Source: Methanoregula sp. (GTDB taxonomy: Archaea; Halobacteriota; Methanomicrobia; Methanomicrobiales; Methanospirillaceae). Taken from it: a stretch of 64,000 nucleotides of DNA. Made by a program: the position numbers and the translations under genes. Location: positions 62,001 to 126,000 of the forward strand of contig JAJRCF010000002.1 of assembly GCA_028679075.1 (NCBI GenBank), in the 5' to 3' direction. Numbering within the stretch: position 1 is the first letter of the stretch; each line of letters begins with the position of its first letter. The notes beneath the pieces are model-generated. The model was not told where the DNA came from. It made no database searches and saw only the letters and a program-made list of their open reading frames with translations. Of the stretch, positions 7,726 through 16,342 are shown in pieces.

Positions 7726-9126
7726 TCACGCACCTTTCCTGAACAGTATTTCCGGTATTTTATCGACCATGTCCGAGGGGAGGATCCCCCCGCCTTTTTC
7801 GGCAACAACCGCCTCGCCCGCTTTCCCGCTGACATACGCCGCGATACAGGCCGCATCGAACGCGGGGAGCCGGCAGAGCAATGCCCCGGCAATCCCGGCA
7901 AGCACGTCTCCCGTTCCCCCGACAGTCATCGCCGGGTCACCGGTCCGGTTGAACCGGACCTGCCGGCCATCCGTGATGATATCGATGTGCCCTTTCAGGA
8001 TAAGAGTACCGTTGATACCGGCCCGTTGTGCAACACGTGCACGCCCGAGTGTATCTTCCGGAAGCGTCATGCCGGCGACACGGGCAAATTCGCCGGCATG
8101 CGGAGTATAGATTGTCTCGTCCCGGGCAACGGGCAGGGGGAGGCGTAACGCATCGGCGTCGAAGACCGCCTTCCTGCAGTGCGGGGCAATGGCAGTCACG
8201 ACATTATGACTCGCCGAACCGAGCCCGTTCCCGCAGACCACGACATCCGCTTTCTCCGCAAGTGCAATGAGCCGTTCGGTATGTTCTTTCCCGATCACCT
8301 TGCCTTCCAGCCGCTCGTAGATCAGGTCGGGGACCGGCTCAAAAACAGGGGATGCGATCCGTACAATGTCGGCCCCCGCCCGGAGCGCCCCGAGCCCTGC
8401 AAGCCACGGGGCACCCTGGTACGGGCCGCCCCCGATGATAAGCACCTCTCCGCCAACACCTTTGTGCGCCTTTTTCTTGCGTGCGGAAATGAGGGTGAGA
8501 TCGCCGGGGCCGGTGAAGCACTCGGCCTCGACCGGGATGCCGATGTCGATCACGGTCGATCCGTCCACCTTCGCACGGTGGAAGGCGCAGATCCGGTCCG
8601 CCCGCATGCCGGGCGTCGGGATGTCCGCTGCAATAATCGTTGCCGGCGATGCATTTGCCATCGCAGTACAGGTTTTCAGCGGCTCTTTTACCAGGCCGCT
8701 CACACCGGTGCCGAGCAGGCAGTCCACGATCACGTCCGCCTTCTCAAAGAGCGGACGCACGGGCTCAAGGTCGTCGCGGGACGCAAACGGGTGGAGGGAA
8801 ATCCGTGAACGGGTGAGGGCACGGAGCTGGTGCTCGCAGGCACTGCTCCGTTTTCCCTGGTCAAGATAGCAGACATCGGTCTCCGCATGGCGGCAGAGGT
8901 GCCGGGCCGCCACCATCCCGTCGCCCCCGTTATTCCCTTTCCCGCAGAGGATGAGGACCCGGTCAGGACGGGCAGCTAGGACCTGCTCTGCAAGACCGCG
9001 ACCCGCGCTCTCCATCAGCTGGAGCTCGGTGACACCGAGCGCTATTGCGTTGGCATCCACTGCACGCATCCGTTCCGGGGTGATAAGCCCCGGTTTGGGA
9101 AAAAACCCGGCCATGTCGGTCTGCAT
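7726..9126 (-). CDS. nnr: Bifunctional NAD(P)H-hydrate epimerase/ADP-dependent dehydratase
   Basis: A 466-residue repair enzyme. The N-terminal half is the YjeF_N epimerase (GKGNNGGDGMVAARHL, then AADIPTPGM), which interconverts R and S forms of hydrated NAD(P)H. The C-terminal half is a ribokinase-like dehydratase (YTPHAGEFAR, GDPAMTVGGTGDVLAG) that restores NAD(P)H at the expense of ADP. The fused form is common in bacteria and archaea. Either M1 or M5 could be the start. It diverges from the DHH nuclease gene across 43 nt holding a TATA-like CTAATATTTAGG. Confidence 0.93.
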   Translation of the reverse strand: MQTDMAGFFPKPGLITPERMRAVDANAIALGVTELQLMESAGRGLAEQVLAARPDRVLILCGKGNNGGDGMVAARHLCRHAETDVCYLDQGKRSSACEHQLRALTRSRISLHPFASRDDLEPVRPLFEKADVIVDCLLGTGVSGLVKEPLKTCTAMANASPATIIAADIPTPGMRADRICAFHRAKVDGSTVIDIGIPVEAECFTGPGDLTLISARKKKAHKGVGGEVLIIGGGPYQGAPWLAGLGALRAGADIVRIASPVFEPVPDLIYERLEGKVIGKEHTERLIALAEKADVVVCGNGLGSASHNVVTAIAPHCRKAVFDADALRLPLPVARDETIYTPHAGEFARVAGMTLPEDTLGRARVAQRAGINGTLILKGHIDIITDGRQVRFNRTGDPAMTVGGTGDVLAGIAGALLCRLPAFDAACIAAYVSGKAGEAVVAEKGGGILPSDMVDKIPEILFRKGA

Positions 9127-9169
9127 AGGGAGTACAATTCATCTGTTGGAACTCCCTAAATATTAGGCA

Positions 9170-10570
9170 ATGGGTTTTTGCGATGATGTAAAGGCAGCCG
9201 CGGAGCAGATCGCGGCGGCACCGGAAATCACCATCGTCTCCCACATCGATGCGGACGGCATCAGCTGCGAGGCGATCCTTTCGCAGGCGGTCTCACGGCT
9301 GGGGATCCCGGTCAAATCGGTTTTTGTGCGCCAGCTCGAACCCCTCACGATGCCGCAGGTCCCTGCCGATGCCTCGTTCAAGATCTTCTCCGACCTTGGC
9401 GCCGGCCAGCAGAACCTGATGCTCGAACGGGGTTTTACGGATAAGGAAGTCCTTATCATCGACCACCACGTCAGCCAGCCATGCGAGCGGGAGTATACGC
9501 AGGTCAACTGCCTGCCGTACGGCCATACGCGGATGAGCGCGGCCGGCGTCGCGTACCTGGTTGCCAAACAGCTGGACTGTGCAAATATCGACCTTGCCAA
9601 GCTTGCCGTTGTCGGGAACGTCGGGGATATGATGGCGCGGGAAAAGTGCGGGCTTGTCGGCCCCGCCCGGGAGATTATTGTCGAGGACGGGATGAAGCAC
9701 GGGTCGGTGGAGGTCCGAAAGAAGGACCTCAACTGCTACGGCACCGCGACCCGCCCGGTCCACCTCTCGCTGGCATACAACGACGACCCGTTTGTCAAGG
9801 GGATCAGCAACAACCCCGAAGGCGCCCGCCAGTTCTTAAAGAGACTCGGTATCCGGCAGCAGACGCCCGATGGCCGGTGGTATGTGTGGGAGGAACTCTC
9901 CGATGACGACCACCGGACGATCATCTCGGCGCTAGCCCAGCAGCTGATGGCGAACGGGGAGAAGACCGACCGCCTGCTCTCGGAGACGTACCGCTTCCCG
10001 TCAGAGATCCCGCGGACACCCCTCCGGAATGCGCAGGAGTACGCGACCCTCCTCAATGCCTGCGGCCGGTGGTCGAAACCGCAGATCGGGGGCGCGATCC
10101 TCCGGGGCGACCGCGGCCCGGCGTACCGGGACGCGGAGCACATGCTCAACAACCACCGGGCGATCCTCCGCGAGCTCCTCCAGTATATTGTGGACACGGG
10201 AGTGAAGGAACTGGAAAATCTCCAGTACCTCCATGTTGGGGGGAGGTATCCCGACACGATTGTCGGGATTGGTGCAGGCATGGCGCTCTCGAAACTGAAC
10301 AGTGCAAAGCCCATCCTGATCATGTGCGAGGTGCCGGAGGACCGGAACCTGACCAAGGTCTCGATGCGGACCAATGAACGGGTCGTGGAGAAAGGCATTG
10401 ACCTCCAGAAAGCGCTCTCGGACGCCTCCGCGGAATACGGGGGCGGGGGCGGAGGACATAAGATAGCAGCGGGAGCATATATCCCGAAAACAGCGGAACA
10501 GGAGTTTGTCATTCGTGTCAACAGGATACTCGGAGAACAGTTTACTGCGGCGGGTACAGGTAATCGCTGA
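9170..10570 (+). CDS. DHH-family single-strand exonuclease (archaeal RecJ/GAN type)
   Basis: A 466-residue DHH/DHHA1 phosphoesterase. Metal motifs are SHIDADG near residue 28, the IDHH signature near residue 105, GNVGD further on, and the C-terminal GGGGGGHKIAAGA glycine motif of the DHHA1 domain. Archaeal RecJ homologues include GAN, a 5'-3' nuclease tied to the GINS replication complex, and others that act on RNA, so the exact role cannot be read from sequence. The downstream PUA gene overlaps its 3' end, which suggests one transcript through nac and trmI. Confidence 0.85.
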   Translation: MGFCDDVKAAAEQIAAAPEITIVSHIDADGISCEAILSQAVSRLGIPVKSVFVRQLEPLTMPQVPADASFKIFSDLGAGQQNLMLERGFTDKEVLIIDHHVSQPCEREYTQVNCLPYGHTRMSAAGVAYLVAKQLDCANIDLAKLAVVGNVGDMMAREKCGLVGPAREIIVEDGMKHGSVEVRKKDLNCYGTATRPVHLSLAYNDDPFVKGISNNPEGARQFLKRLGIRQQTPDGRWYVWEELSDDDHRTIISALAQQLMANGEKTDRLLSETYRFPSEIPRTPLRNAQEYATLLNACGRWSKPQIGGAILRGDRGPAYRDAEHMLNNHRAILRELLQYIVDTGVKELENLQYLHVGGRYPDTIVGIGAGMALSKLNSAKPILIMCEVPEDRNLTKVSMRTNERVVEKGIDLQKALSDASAEYGGGGGGHKIAAGAYIPKTAEQEFVIRVNRILGEQFTAAGTGNR

Positions 10571-11069
10571 CTTCCAGTTCGGCGGCAACGTGGGCCCCTG
10601 CCTCCTCCCGGAGGGCTGCACGTTCATCTTCTCCACCACCGGCCGGGTCCGCCAGGTGCTGTACGGTGGCGTGCGCCTTGCAACCGTCCGGGCATCGGAT
10701 GGGCGGCTCACGATCAGTATCGAGGGGGCACGCCGGCTCCAGGCAGCACTTCCCGCCCCGGGATACCGGGTCACGGTCCGGGACGATGTGGCGGAGTTCG
10801 TGGCAAAGGGCAAGAACGCGTTTGCAAAACACGTGACCGCAGCCGACCCGCAGATACGCGCGGGCGATGACGTCATCGTCGTTGCCGGGAATGACCGGGT
10901 GATTGCCTGCGGCGCTGCCGTCGTTTCAGGCCCGGAGATGCTTGCATTTAATTACGGAGTAGCGGTAAAAGTACGGCAGGGATGTGAGAAGGATGCTTCC
11001 GGGAAACATCAATCCGCGCCAGATGAAGGCGATGATGAAGAAGCTCGGCATGAATGTCGAGCAGATTGA
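10515..11069 (+). CDS. PUA-domain protein of the archaeosine-enzyme C-terminal type
   Basis: About 184 residues resembling the C-terminal module of archaeal tRNA-guanine transglycosylase/archaeosine synthase: RRVQVIADFQFG, then TGRVRQVLYGGVRLATVRA, and a PUA domain ending MLAFNYGVAVKVRQG. It probably binds a tRNA or rRNA; no catalytic motif is visible. The start is uncertain (GTG 10515 or TTG 10506), since both lie inside the nuclease gene. The recognisable domain ends near 10980, but the frame runs a further 87 nt into nac, an unusually long overlap. Confidence 0.75.
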   Translation: MSTGYSENSLLRRVQVIADFQFGGNVGPCLLPEGCTFIFSTTGRVRQVLYGGVRLATVRASDGRLTISIEGARRLQAALPAPGYRVTVRDDVAEFVAKGKNAFAKHVTAADPQIRAGDDVIVVAGNDRVIACGAAVVSGPEMLAFNYGVAVKVRQGCEKDASGKHQSAPDEGDDEEARHECRAD

Positions 11070-11331
11070 GGACGTGCAGAGTATCGTGATCAAGACGCCG
11101 AAAGGCAACTGGGTCTTCGACTCGGCCGAGGTCTCCGCAATGACCATGCAGGGTGCAACCACCTACCAGATCTCCGGCACGCCACGGTTCGAAGCAGCGG
11201 CAGTCGAGATCCCAAAAGAGGATGTCACGATGGTTGCTGCGCAGGCAAACGTGCCTGAAGAGAAAGCGAAAGAGGCACTGGTCGCCACAAAGGGCGACAT
11301 TGCCGAAGCGATCATGCGGCTTGCCCAGTGA
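10993..11331 (+). CDS. nac: Nascent polypeptide-associated complex protein
   Basis: A 112-residue archaeal NAC, which binds nascent chains at the ribosome exit tunnel as a homodimer. MLPGNINPRQMKAMMKKLGM is a typical family start, the NAC beta-barrel follows (VIKTPKGNWVFDSAEVS), and the C-terminal 40 residues form a UBA domain (VAAQANVPEEKAKEALVATKGDIAEAI). A GTG at 10984 is in frame, but ATG 10993 matches homologues. Its stop overlaps the trmI start (TGATG). Confidence 0.93.
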   Translation: MLPGNINPRQMKAMMKKLGMNVEQIEDVQSIVIKTPKGNWVFDSAEVSAMTMQGATTYQISGTPRFEAAAVEIPKEDVTMVAAQANVPEEKAKEALVATKGDIAEAIMRLAQ

Positions 11332-12056
11332 TGATCGAAGAGGGCGATCGGGTCCTGCTCGTCGGGGCAGGACGGGAATTTTTTGTCAAGGCCGGTAAGG
11401 GGTCACTTGGCACAGACAAGGGCCAGCTGGACCTTGCCGCTATCGTGGGAAAGAATGCCGGTGAGATTATCACGTCGCATTCCGGCGCGGAATTTATCAT
11501 CCGGATCCCGCGGCCAACAGACTTCTTCACGTACGGAAAGCGTTCCGGTGCCCCGATGCTGCCCAAGGACATCGGCCTTGTCATCGCATACACCGGCATG
11601 AACCACAACGATGACGTGCTCGACGCCGGCACCGGCAGCGGGATTGCCGCGATCTATTTCGGCGGCGTTGCAAGGAGCGTGAAGACGTACGAGGTGCGTC
11701 CCGAGTTCTCCACGCTCGCGATGAAAAATATCACGGAAGCAAAACTTGCGAATGTCGAGGCCGTGGCAAAGGATTTCCTTGAATCCGAGGGGTCATTCGA
11801 TGTTGTGCACCTCGACCTGCAGGTCCAGTCGGAGCATGTGACGCACGCATATTCCCTGCTCCGGTCCGGGGGATACCTGGCCTGCTACACGCCGTTCCTT
11901 GAGCAGATGGCGATCGTGGTCGATGCAGCAACGGAACTGTTCTCGGAAGTGCACACCCACGAGCTGATCGAGCGGGAGATGACCCGGTCGAAGCGGGGGA
12001 CGCGGCCTTCTACGAGCGTGTGTCACTCGGGGTATGTGACGATCGCGAGGAAATGA
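11331..12056 (+). CDS. trmI: tRNA (adenine-N1)-methyltransferase TrmI
   Basis: A 241-residue Rossmann methyltransferase that forms m1A at position 58 (and 57 in archaea) of the T-loop. DAGTGSGIAA is the S-adenosylmethionine-binding motif I, preceded by the small N-terminal beta domain (GDRVLLVGAGREFFVKAG), and the family C-terminus (RSKRGTRPSTSVCHSGYVTIARK) is intact. The track begins at GTG 11328; ATG 11331 overlaps the nac stop and is preferred. The gene ends at the boundary of the AT-rich island. Confidence 0.92.
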   Translation: MIEEGDRVLLVGAGREFFVKAGKGSLGTDKGQLDLAAIVGKNAGEIITSHSGAEFIIRIPRPTDFFTYGKRSGAPMLPKDIGLVIAYTGMNHNDDVLDAGTGSGIAAIYFGGVARSVKTYEVRPEFSTLAMKNITEAKLANVEAVAKDFLESEGSFDVVHLDLQVQSEHVTHAYSLLRSGGYLACYTPFLEQMAIVVDAATELFSEVHTHELIEREMTRSKRGTRPSTSVCHSGYVTIARK

Positions 12057-12062
12057 GTGAAA

Positions 12063-12851
12063 TTATTGGTTTTTAGCATGTTTTGTGGCAACATGATCCG
12101 AATTTAGTTTTTTATTATTAGTTTCTTGGATATTTTCAATACCCTGTTTAGTAAGTTCGGATATGGAATTAGAAATTGCCTGTTTAATAACTGGATTCAT
12201 TTTTTCAAGGAATTTACTAGTAACTGTTTTGTCGGGCATTGCAGATTTAATTAAAAATTTTATAAACGGATCAGTAGGTGATTTTAGAAGATCTTTGAAC
12301 GTATCTGTAATAGAAGAAAGACAATAGAGAGTTTCAGCTGAACTATACAACTCATTGGCATCGTAATGCTCCTTTTTAAACTTAATTAAATTCGAAAAAT
12401 CAGATTCACGCAAATTTGAAAAATCAATTGTTAAAAAGGGGATTTTATCCATTACGTTTTCTTTTTGAGTGTCGGTAAAAAACCGATATACTTCACCATT
12501 AGTGAGAATTCCAAACTTTGCGTCATGAAACGCATTAAAATATTGAGCTAATTGAGGATCGTATTTACCTAAATCGACATTGAAAGGTTTAGATTCGATA
12601 AAAAGAATGGGTTTTTGATCCTTAAAGATTGCAAAATCCACTCTTTGATCCTTTTTCTCTCCCCATGGAGCTGAAAATTCTGGTTTTACTTCTAATGGAT
12701 TTGCAGTATCGTAACCAAGCAGTTGAATAAAGGGAATGATTAATGCAGTCTTTGCTGTTTCTTCATTGGCAATGTGAGCTTTTCTCTCTCGAATTTTCAC
12801 AGAGAATTCATCTAAATCAGTTTTAAATTTTGGATCTTCCTTTTTGCTCAT
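12063..12851 (-). CDS. Orphan type I restriction R-subunit N-terminal-like nuclease
   Basis: A 262-residue protein of the HSDR_N type, a PD-(D/E)XK nuclease fold. The catalytic strand pair is visible as QRVDFAIFKD and FIESKPF, with FNAFHDAKFGILTNGEVYRFF downstream as in the HsdR N-terminus. There is no helicase domain and no methylase or specificity gene beside it, so it is not a complete restriction system. Codon use is AT-rich (many TTA, AAA, ATT), quite unlike its neighbours, indicating recent transfer. Function is unproved; solitary type IV-like restriction is one possibility. Confidence 0.72.
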   Translation of the reverse strand: MSKKEDPKFKTDLDEFSVKIRERKAHIANEETAKTALIIPFIQLLGYDTANPLEVKPEFSAPWGEKKDQRVDFAIFKDQKPILFIESKPFNVDLGKYDPQLAQYFNAFHDAKFGILTNGEVYRFFTDTQKENVMDKIPFLTIDFSNLRESDFSNLIKFKKEHYDANELYSSAETLYCLSSITDTFKDLLKSPTDPFIKFLIKSAMPDKTVTSKFLEKMNPVIKQAISNSISELTKQGIENIQETNNKKLNSDHVATKHAKNQ

Positions 12852-12969
12852 ACGAACACTCCAATGTAACGATAAAGCACTATAGTATTTTGCTAATAAA
12901 AAAACCTATTTAAAAAGATTTCTTATAATTTTTGAAAACCCTTTTTCATAATCATTTACGATTCCCTAC

Positions 12970-13079
12970 GCGCAAAACGCCTCGTCGGGTTTTGCGCTAC
13001 CCATTACCTGCACAAGAGCCTGAAAAGTCCTTGATGCCGCCGCAGGGCGCCCTTCGACTGCGGCGGCAAGTATCGCAAT
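12970..13079. repeat. Double-hairpin repeat element, copy E2
   Basis: The first hairpin is perfect: GCGCAAAAC (12970-12978), loop GCCTCGTCGG, GTTTTGCGC (12989-12997). The second has GCCGCCGCAG (13036-13045), loop GGCGCCCTTCGA and CTGCGGCGGC (13058-13067), then ATCGCAA. The loops match copy E1 while the first stem is different but still pairs. Confidence 0.8.
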
Positions 13080-13100
13080 AGGTTCATGTCACCCCCTCAT

Positions 13101-13386
13101 TCATTTTGTACCCACGCTACCCCCTACACCCCATCACACATAAAAACTAACATAATAGTGAAGTAAAATTGACAAATATTTTCCTAAAATTCCCCAAGCC
13201 ATGTACGGGGTCACATGGGTACAAACTGATCCGGGCTCGCACCCACCCACGCAAATTTACCCTGCAAGAGCGTAGGAACGTCCGCATATTTTCGATGAAC
13301 ATTGTCAATATACAGGTAAAACCGTCAGCCAAATCAGCACCTGCCCCGCAGTACACTTTGTACCCACGCGACCCCCAACACGAACC
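13101..13386. repeat. TTTGTACCC direct and inverted sites
   Basis: TTTGTACCCACGC occurs at 13105-13117 and 13357-13369 with similar flanks (CATTTTGTACCC..., CACTTTGTACCC...), and the reverse complement GGGTACAAA lies between them at 13217-13225. The two direct copies share about 25 of 28 bases. They could be protein-binding sites or the ends of a decayed element. Confidence 0.5.
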
Positions 13387-13436
13387 ACCAACATTTTATT
13401 GCACCCGCTCGTTCCCGTACTCAGGAAGATAGTACC

Positions 13437-13940
13437 ATGACCCGTTTCCGCACACGCCCCGGCACCCGCAGTGCATCGCGGCGGCTGAACCGCCCGATCC
13501 CGGATATCCGTACGTTTGCCTCGATTATCCGGAAGCTTGCCATCGAAAACCCGTTCGGGTGCACTTCGTATCATACCGTGAGGAAAGTACATCCCCCGGT
13601 GAAGGCGATCCGGGAGCGCTACACAGCCAAGTTCGTGTACCTGGATGCAAAAGGGAAGCAAGTGGGTACCAGTTCAGAGGTCTATGATTCCGTGGATGGC
13701 TATGAGATCGGCAAAGCCTCCATGATCACGAATATGGCCAACATCGCTGCCCACCGGGGGAAGGTCGTGCATCTCCCGGATGCCGATCTCTATTCAACCA
13801 CCCTGAAATGCCATGACCCCTCGGATGAACTCTATCTCGTGAGCCTTGCCCGCGAGCGGATCACGGTCTCGTCCTATACCGACGACGCGATCCTGAAAAA
13901 GGTGGAGAAGTGGGCGGGAACAGTACCGGAACTGGCCTGA
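13437..13940 (+). CDS. Hypothetical protein
   Basis: A 167-residue protein I do not recognise. The first 25 residues are rich in Arg and Thr (FRTRPGTRSASRRLNRP), followed by a mixed alpha/beta sequence with no obvious catalytic motif, signal peptide or membrane segment. Codon use is GC-rich and normal for the genome, a TATA-like element and an AGGAAG Shine-Dalgarno lie upstream, and no competing frame is plausible, so it is probably real. It stands alone between the AT-rich island and the sugar operon on the other strand. Confidence 0.65.
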   Translation: MTRFRTRPGTRSASRRLNRPIPDIRTFASIIRKLAIENPFGCTSYHTVRKVHPPVKAIRERYTAKFVYLDAKGKQVGTSSEVYDSVDGYEIGKASMITNMANIAAHRGKVVHLPDADLYSTTLKCHDPSDELYLVSLARERITVSSYTDDAILKKVEKWAGTVPELA

Positions 13941-13967
13941 ACGTGCCGGGAGAAAAAAGAAGGGGGA

Positions 13968-15395
13968 TTACTCCACAATCTCATGCCGGTTCTTGTCCCC
14001 GCGCCCGATCCCCTTGTAGATGAACCCGAGCCGGATGTACGTATCCGGGTCAACCATATTGCGCCCGTCAACAATCACCGGGTGCTTCTTTCCGGTGAGG
14101 TTCTTGAGATACGGTGCGTCGAGACCCTTGTAGAGGTTGTGCCCGGCAAAGATCACGATCGCATCCGCACCTTCGACTGCCTCCTCGACAAACGGGACGA
14201 TCGGCACGCCGGGGTACTCGGCCACGTACGGGTCGTGGACGGACACCTTCGCACCGCCTTTCACCAGAAGATCGCGGTAGGGTTCCGAAGGAGTATTCCG
14301 GGTATCGTCTGAGTTCGAGAGGAACGCCCACCCGAGCAGCGCAACCTTTACCCCCTTCACCGGCCGGCCCGCCCGTTCCAGCGCCTCCTTCGTGAGCCGG
14401 AACATGTGGGCGGGCATGAAGTCGTTGATCCGCCGGGCGAGCACGTAGAGCGAGGGTTCTCCTGCCGGGTAATCGAGCAGATCCTTCCCCAGCACCTGCA
14501 CGCCGCGTTCGAGGTGGTAGGTATCCTTCGTGAGGCAGTGCCCCCCGACACCGGCACCGGGCCAGAGCATTGCCCGCGTGATCCCTTCACCCTTCAGGCT
14601 GTCAATGCCGGTCCGCACATCGTACACATTGATCCCCATTGCCTCGCAGTAGAGGGCGAGCTCGTTGATAGCCGCGAGCTGGAGGTCGCGGAACGTGTTC
14701 TCCGCGGTCTTTGTCACTTCCGCCGCCGTTGCGGTCATCGGGATCACCTTCCCGAGGGTCAGGACCGGGGTGTAGAGCTCTGTTGCCCTCTGCGTGCTCG
14801 CCTCATCGATGCCGCCGACAATACGGTCGTGCTCCCGGATATTGCGCAGGAGCCTGCCGACCATCACCCGTTCCGGCGCATGGGCAAGGGCAAAGTCCTT
14901 ACCGGCCACGAGCCCGGACTCCTGTTCGAGCATACCGCGGGCGACCCCGGTCGTTGTGCCCGGCGTTATAGTGGATTCGAGCACTACCAGCATGCCGGGC
15001 GTGAGGTTCCGGCCAACATTCCGGATCCCCTCGAATAATGCCGAGAAGTCCGGGAGCAGGTCTTCCTTGTTCAGGAACGGGGTCTGGATCGAGAGGGTGA
15101 CCGCATCCAGCTCGCGGATCTTCGAAAAGTCCGACGTGCAGGAGAATTTGCCTGCGGCAACGACCTTCCTTAACAGGTCTTCAAGCCCGGGCTCCTCGCC
15201 TTTGAGCGGGCACTCCCCCCGGTTGAGCATGGCGATCTTGTAACCGGATGAAGGGGAGTCACGCTGGAACCCATACACCTTGTCGAACTGCGGGGCATCC
15301 GCAAACAGTACCGCGGCCGGGATGCCGACATACCCCATGCCAAGCACGCCGATCTTCTTTACCGGTCCCCGTTTCCTGATGATATCCGAAAGCAT
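13968..15395 (-). CDS. UDP-N-acetyl-hexosamine 6-dehydrogenase (WbpA/WecC family)
   Basis: A 475-residue nucleotide-sugar dehydrogenase that oxidises C6 of a UDP-N-acetylhexosamine to the uronate in two NAD-dependent steps. The Rossmann motif GVLGMGYVGIPAA is at the N-terminus, the catalytic cysteine lies in GAGVGGHCLTKDTYHL, and the C-terminal UDP-binding domain is complete. The track's extra upstream residues look spurious; MLSDIIRKRG at 15395 fits. With the next two genes it forms a set like Pseudomonas WbpA-WbpB-WbpE, so UDP-GlcNAc is the likely substrate, though ManNAc is possible. Confidence 0.82.
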   Translation of the reverse strand: MLSDIIRKRGPVKKIGVLGMGYVGIPAAVLFADAPQFDKVYGFQRDSPSSGYKIAMLNRGECPLKGEEPGLEDLLRKVVAAGKFSCTSDFSKIRELDAVTLSIQTPFLNKEDLLPDFSALFEGIRNVGRNLTPGMLVVLESTITPGTTTGVARGMLEQESGLVAGKDFALAHAPERVMVGRLLRNIREHDRIVGGIDEASTQRATELYTPVLTLGKVIPMTATAAEVTKTAENTFRDLQLAAINELALYCEAMGINVYDVRTGIDSLKGEGITRAMLWPGAGVGGHCLTKDTYHLERGVQVLGKDLLDYPAGEPSLYVLARRINDFMPAHMFRLTKEALERAGRPVKGVKVALLGWAFLSNSDDTRNTPSEPYRDLLVKGGAKVSVHDPYVAEYPGVPIVPFVEEAVEGADAIVIFAGHNLYKGLDAPYLKNLTGKKHPVIVDGRNMVDPDTYIRLGFIYKGIGRGDKNRHEIVE

Positions 15396-15438
15396 TGCTT
15401 CACCCCCAGTCCTGTCCCCTGTGCGGAGGTCCCAGAAA

Positions 15439-16341
15439 TCAGAGACCCGCCTGGATCGTCTCGCATACCCGCAGGTTCTCGATCGCCTGCTCCGGCGTGA
15501 TCGGGAACGGGCTTTTGGTACGCACGCACTCGACAAAGGTCGAGAGTTCCCGCTTCAGCGGCTCGAGCTTGTTCACCATCACCTTCTCGATGATGTTCTC
15601 CTGGACATACCGTTCGGCCTCGAACTGGTACTGTCCCGGCTTCCGGTAGATCGTGACTTCCTGCGTCATGAAATCGCCCTCGATCGTACAGTCTTCCTGT
15701 TCGACATAGATCATGCGGATCTTCTTGGAGGACTTGCGGCTCGCGGAGAGGGCAACCGGGATCTTCCCGCACTTCATCAGGACACTGCACACGTCAGCTG
15801 AACCGGCGCTGTGGATCGCGGAGGGCTGGCCGAACAGGTTGAGGAGGATATCGATATCATGGATCATCAGGTCCTCGATAACCGTGCTGCCCGTCACCCG
15901 TGCCGACGCCGGGTTGTGCCGTTTCATCTCCACGTAGAGCGGCTTGTCCACGATCTTTTTGATCTCGCTCAAGACCGGGTTGAACCGCTCGATGTGGCCG
16001 ACCCCGATCGTGATCCCGGCAGGGGCGGACGTCATAAGGTCGATGGCTTCCTTTGCCGTGGCAGCGATCGGTTTCTCGATGAGCACCGCCTTTTTCGCTG
16101 CAAAGACCTGCCGCACCGTTGCCGCGTGGAACGGGGTTGGCACGCAGACGCTGACCGCGTCCGACCGTGCCAGCAGCTCGTCCATGGAACGGCAGACAAC
16201 GGCGCCATGCTGGTCACCGATGGTCTTTGCTGCTGCCGCGTTCACGTCAAACACGGCAACGGAGTCCACGCTCTTCAGTTCGGAGTAGACGCGGACGTGG
16301 TTCTTTCCCATGGCCCCGACACCGATGATGCCGATATCCAT
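15439..16341 (-). CDS. Gfo/Idh/MocA oxidoreductase, UDP-sugar 3-dehydrogenase-like
   Basis: A 300-residue NAD-dependent oxidoreductase. GIIGVGAMGKNHVRVY is the nucleotide-binding motif and LIEKPIAAT the conserved EKP motif, and GHIERFNP and the VIEDLMIHDIDILL helix match the WbpB/WlbA group that oxidises C3 of UDP-GlcNAc uronate before amination. It lies one nucleotide after the aminotransferase gene and 43 nt before the dehydrogenase, so the three form an operon. Substrate is inferred from context. Confidence 0.82.
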   Translation of the reverse strand: MDIGIIGVGAMGKNHVRVYSELKSVDSVAVFDVNAAAAKTIGDQHGAVVCRSMDELLARSDAVSVCVPTPFHAATVRQVFAAKKAVLIEKPIAATAKEAIDLMTSAPAGITIGVGHIERFNPVLSEIKKIVDKPLYVEMKRHNPASARVTGSTVIEDLMIHDIDILLNLFGQPSAIHSAGSADVCSVLMKCGKIPVALSASRKSSKKIRMIYVEQEDCTIEGDFMTQEVTIYRKPGQYQFEAERYVQENIIEKVMVNKLEPLKRELSTFVECVRTKSPFPITPEQAIENLRVCETIQAGL

Positions 16342-16342
16342 T

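Larger units (their letters stand above)
12852..13436. other. AT-rich intergenic region with repeats
   Basis: 585 bases without a convincing gene. From left to right it holds the AT-rich upstream region of the nuclease gene, repeat copy E2 (12970-13079), and three TTTGTACCC/GGGTACAAA sites inside two related 28-base stretches. A TATA-like CATTTTATTGC at 13391-13401 lies upstream of the next gene. Track ORFs here look random. Confidence 0.6.

Noticed and set aside
14068-15038. Plus-strand ORFs within the sugar dehydrogenase gene
   Set aside because: Antisense shadows; the minus strand has intact dehydrogenase motifs.
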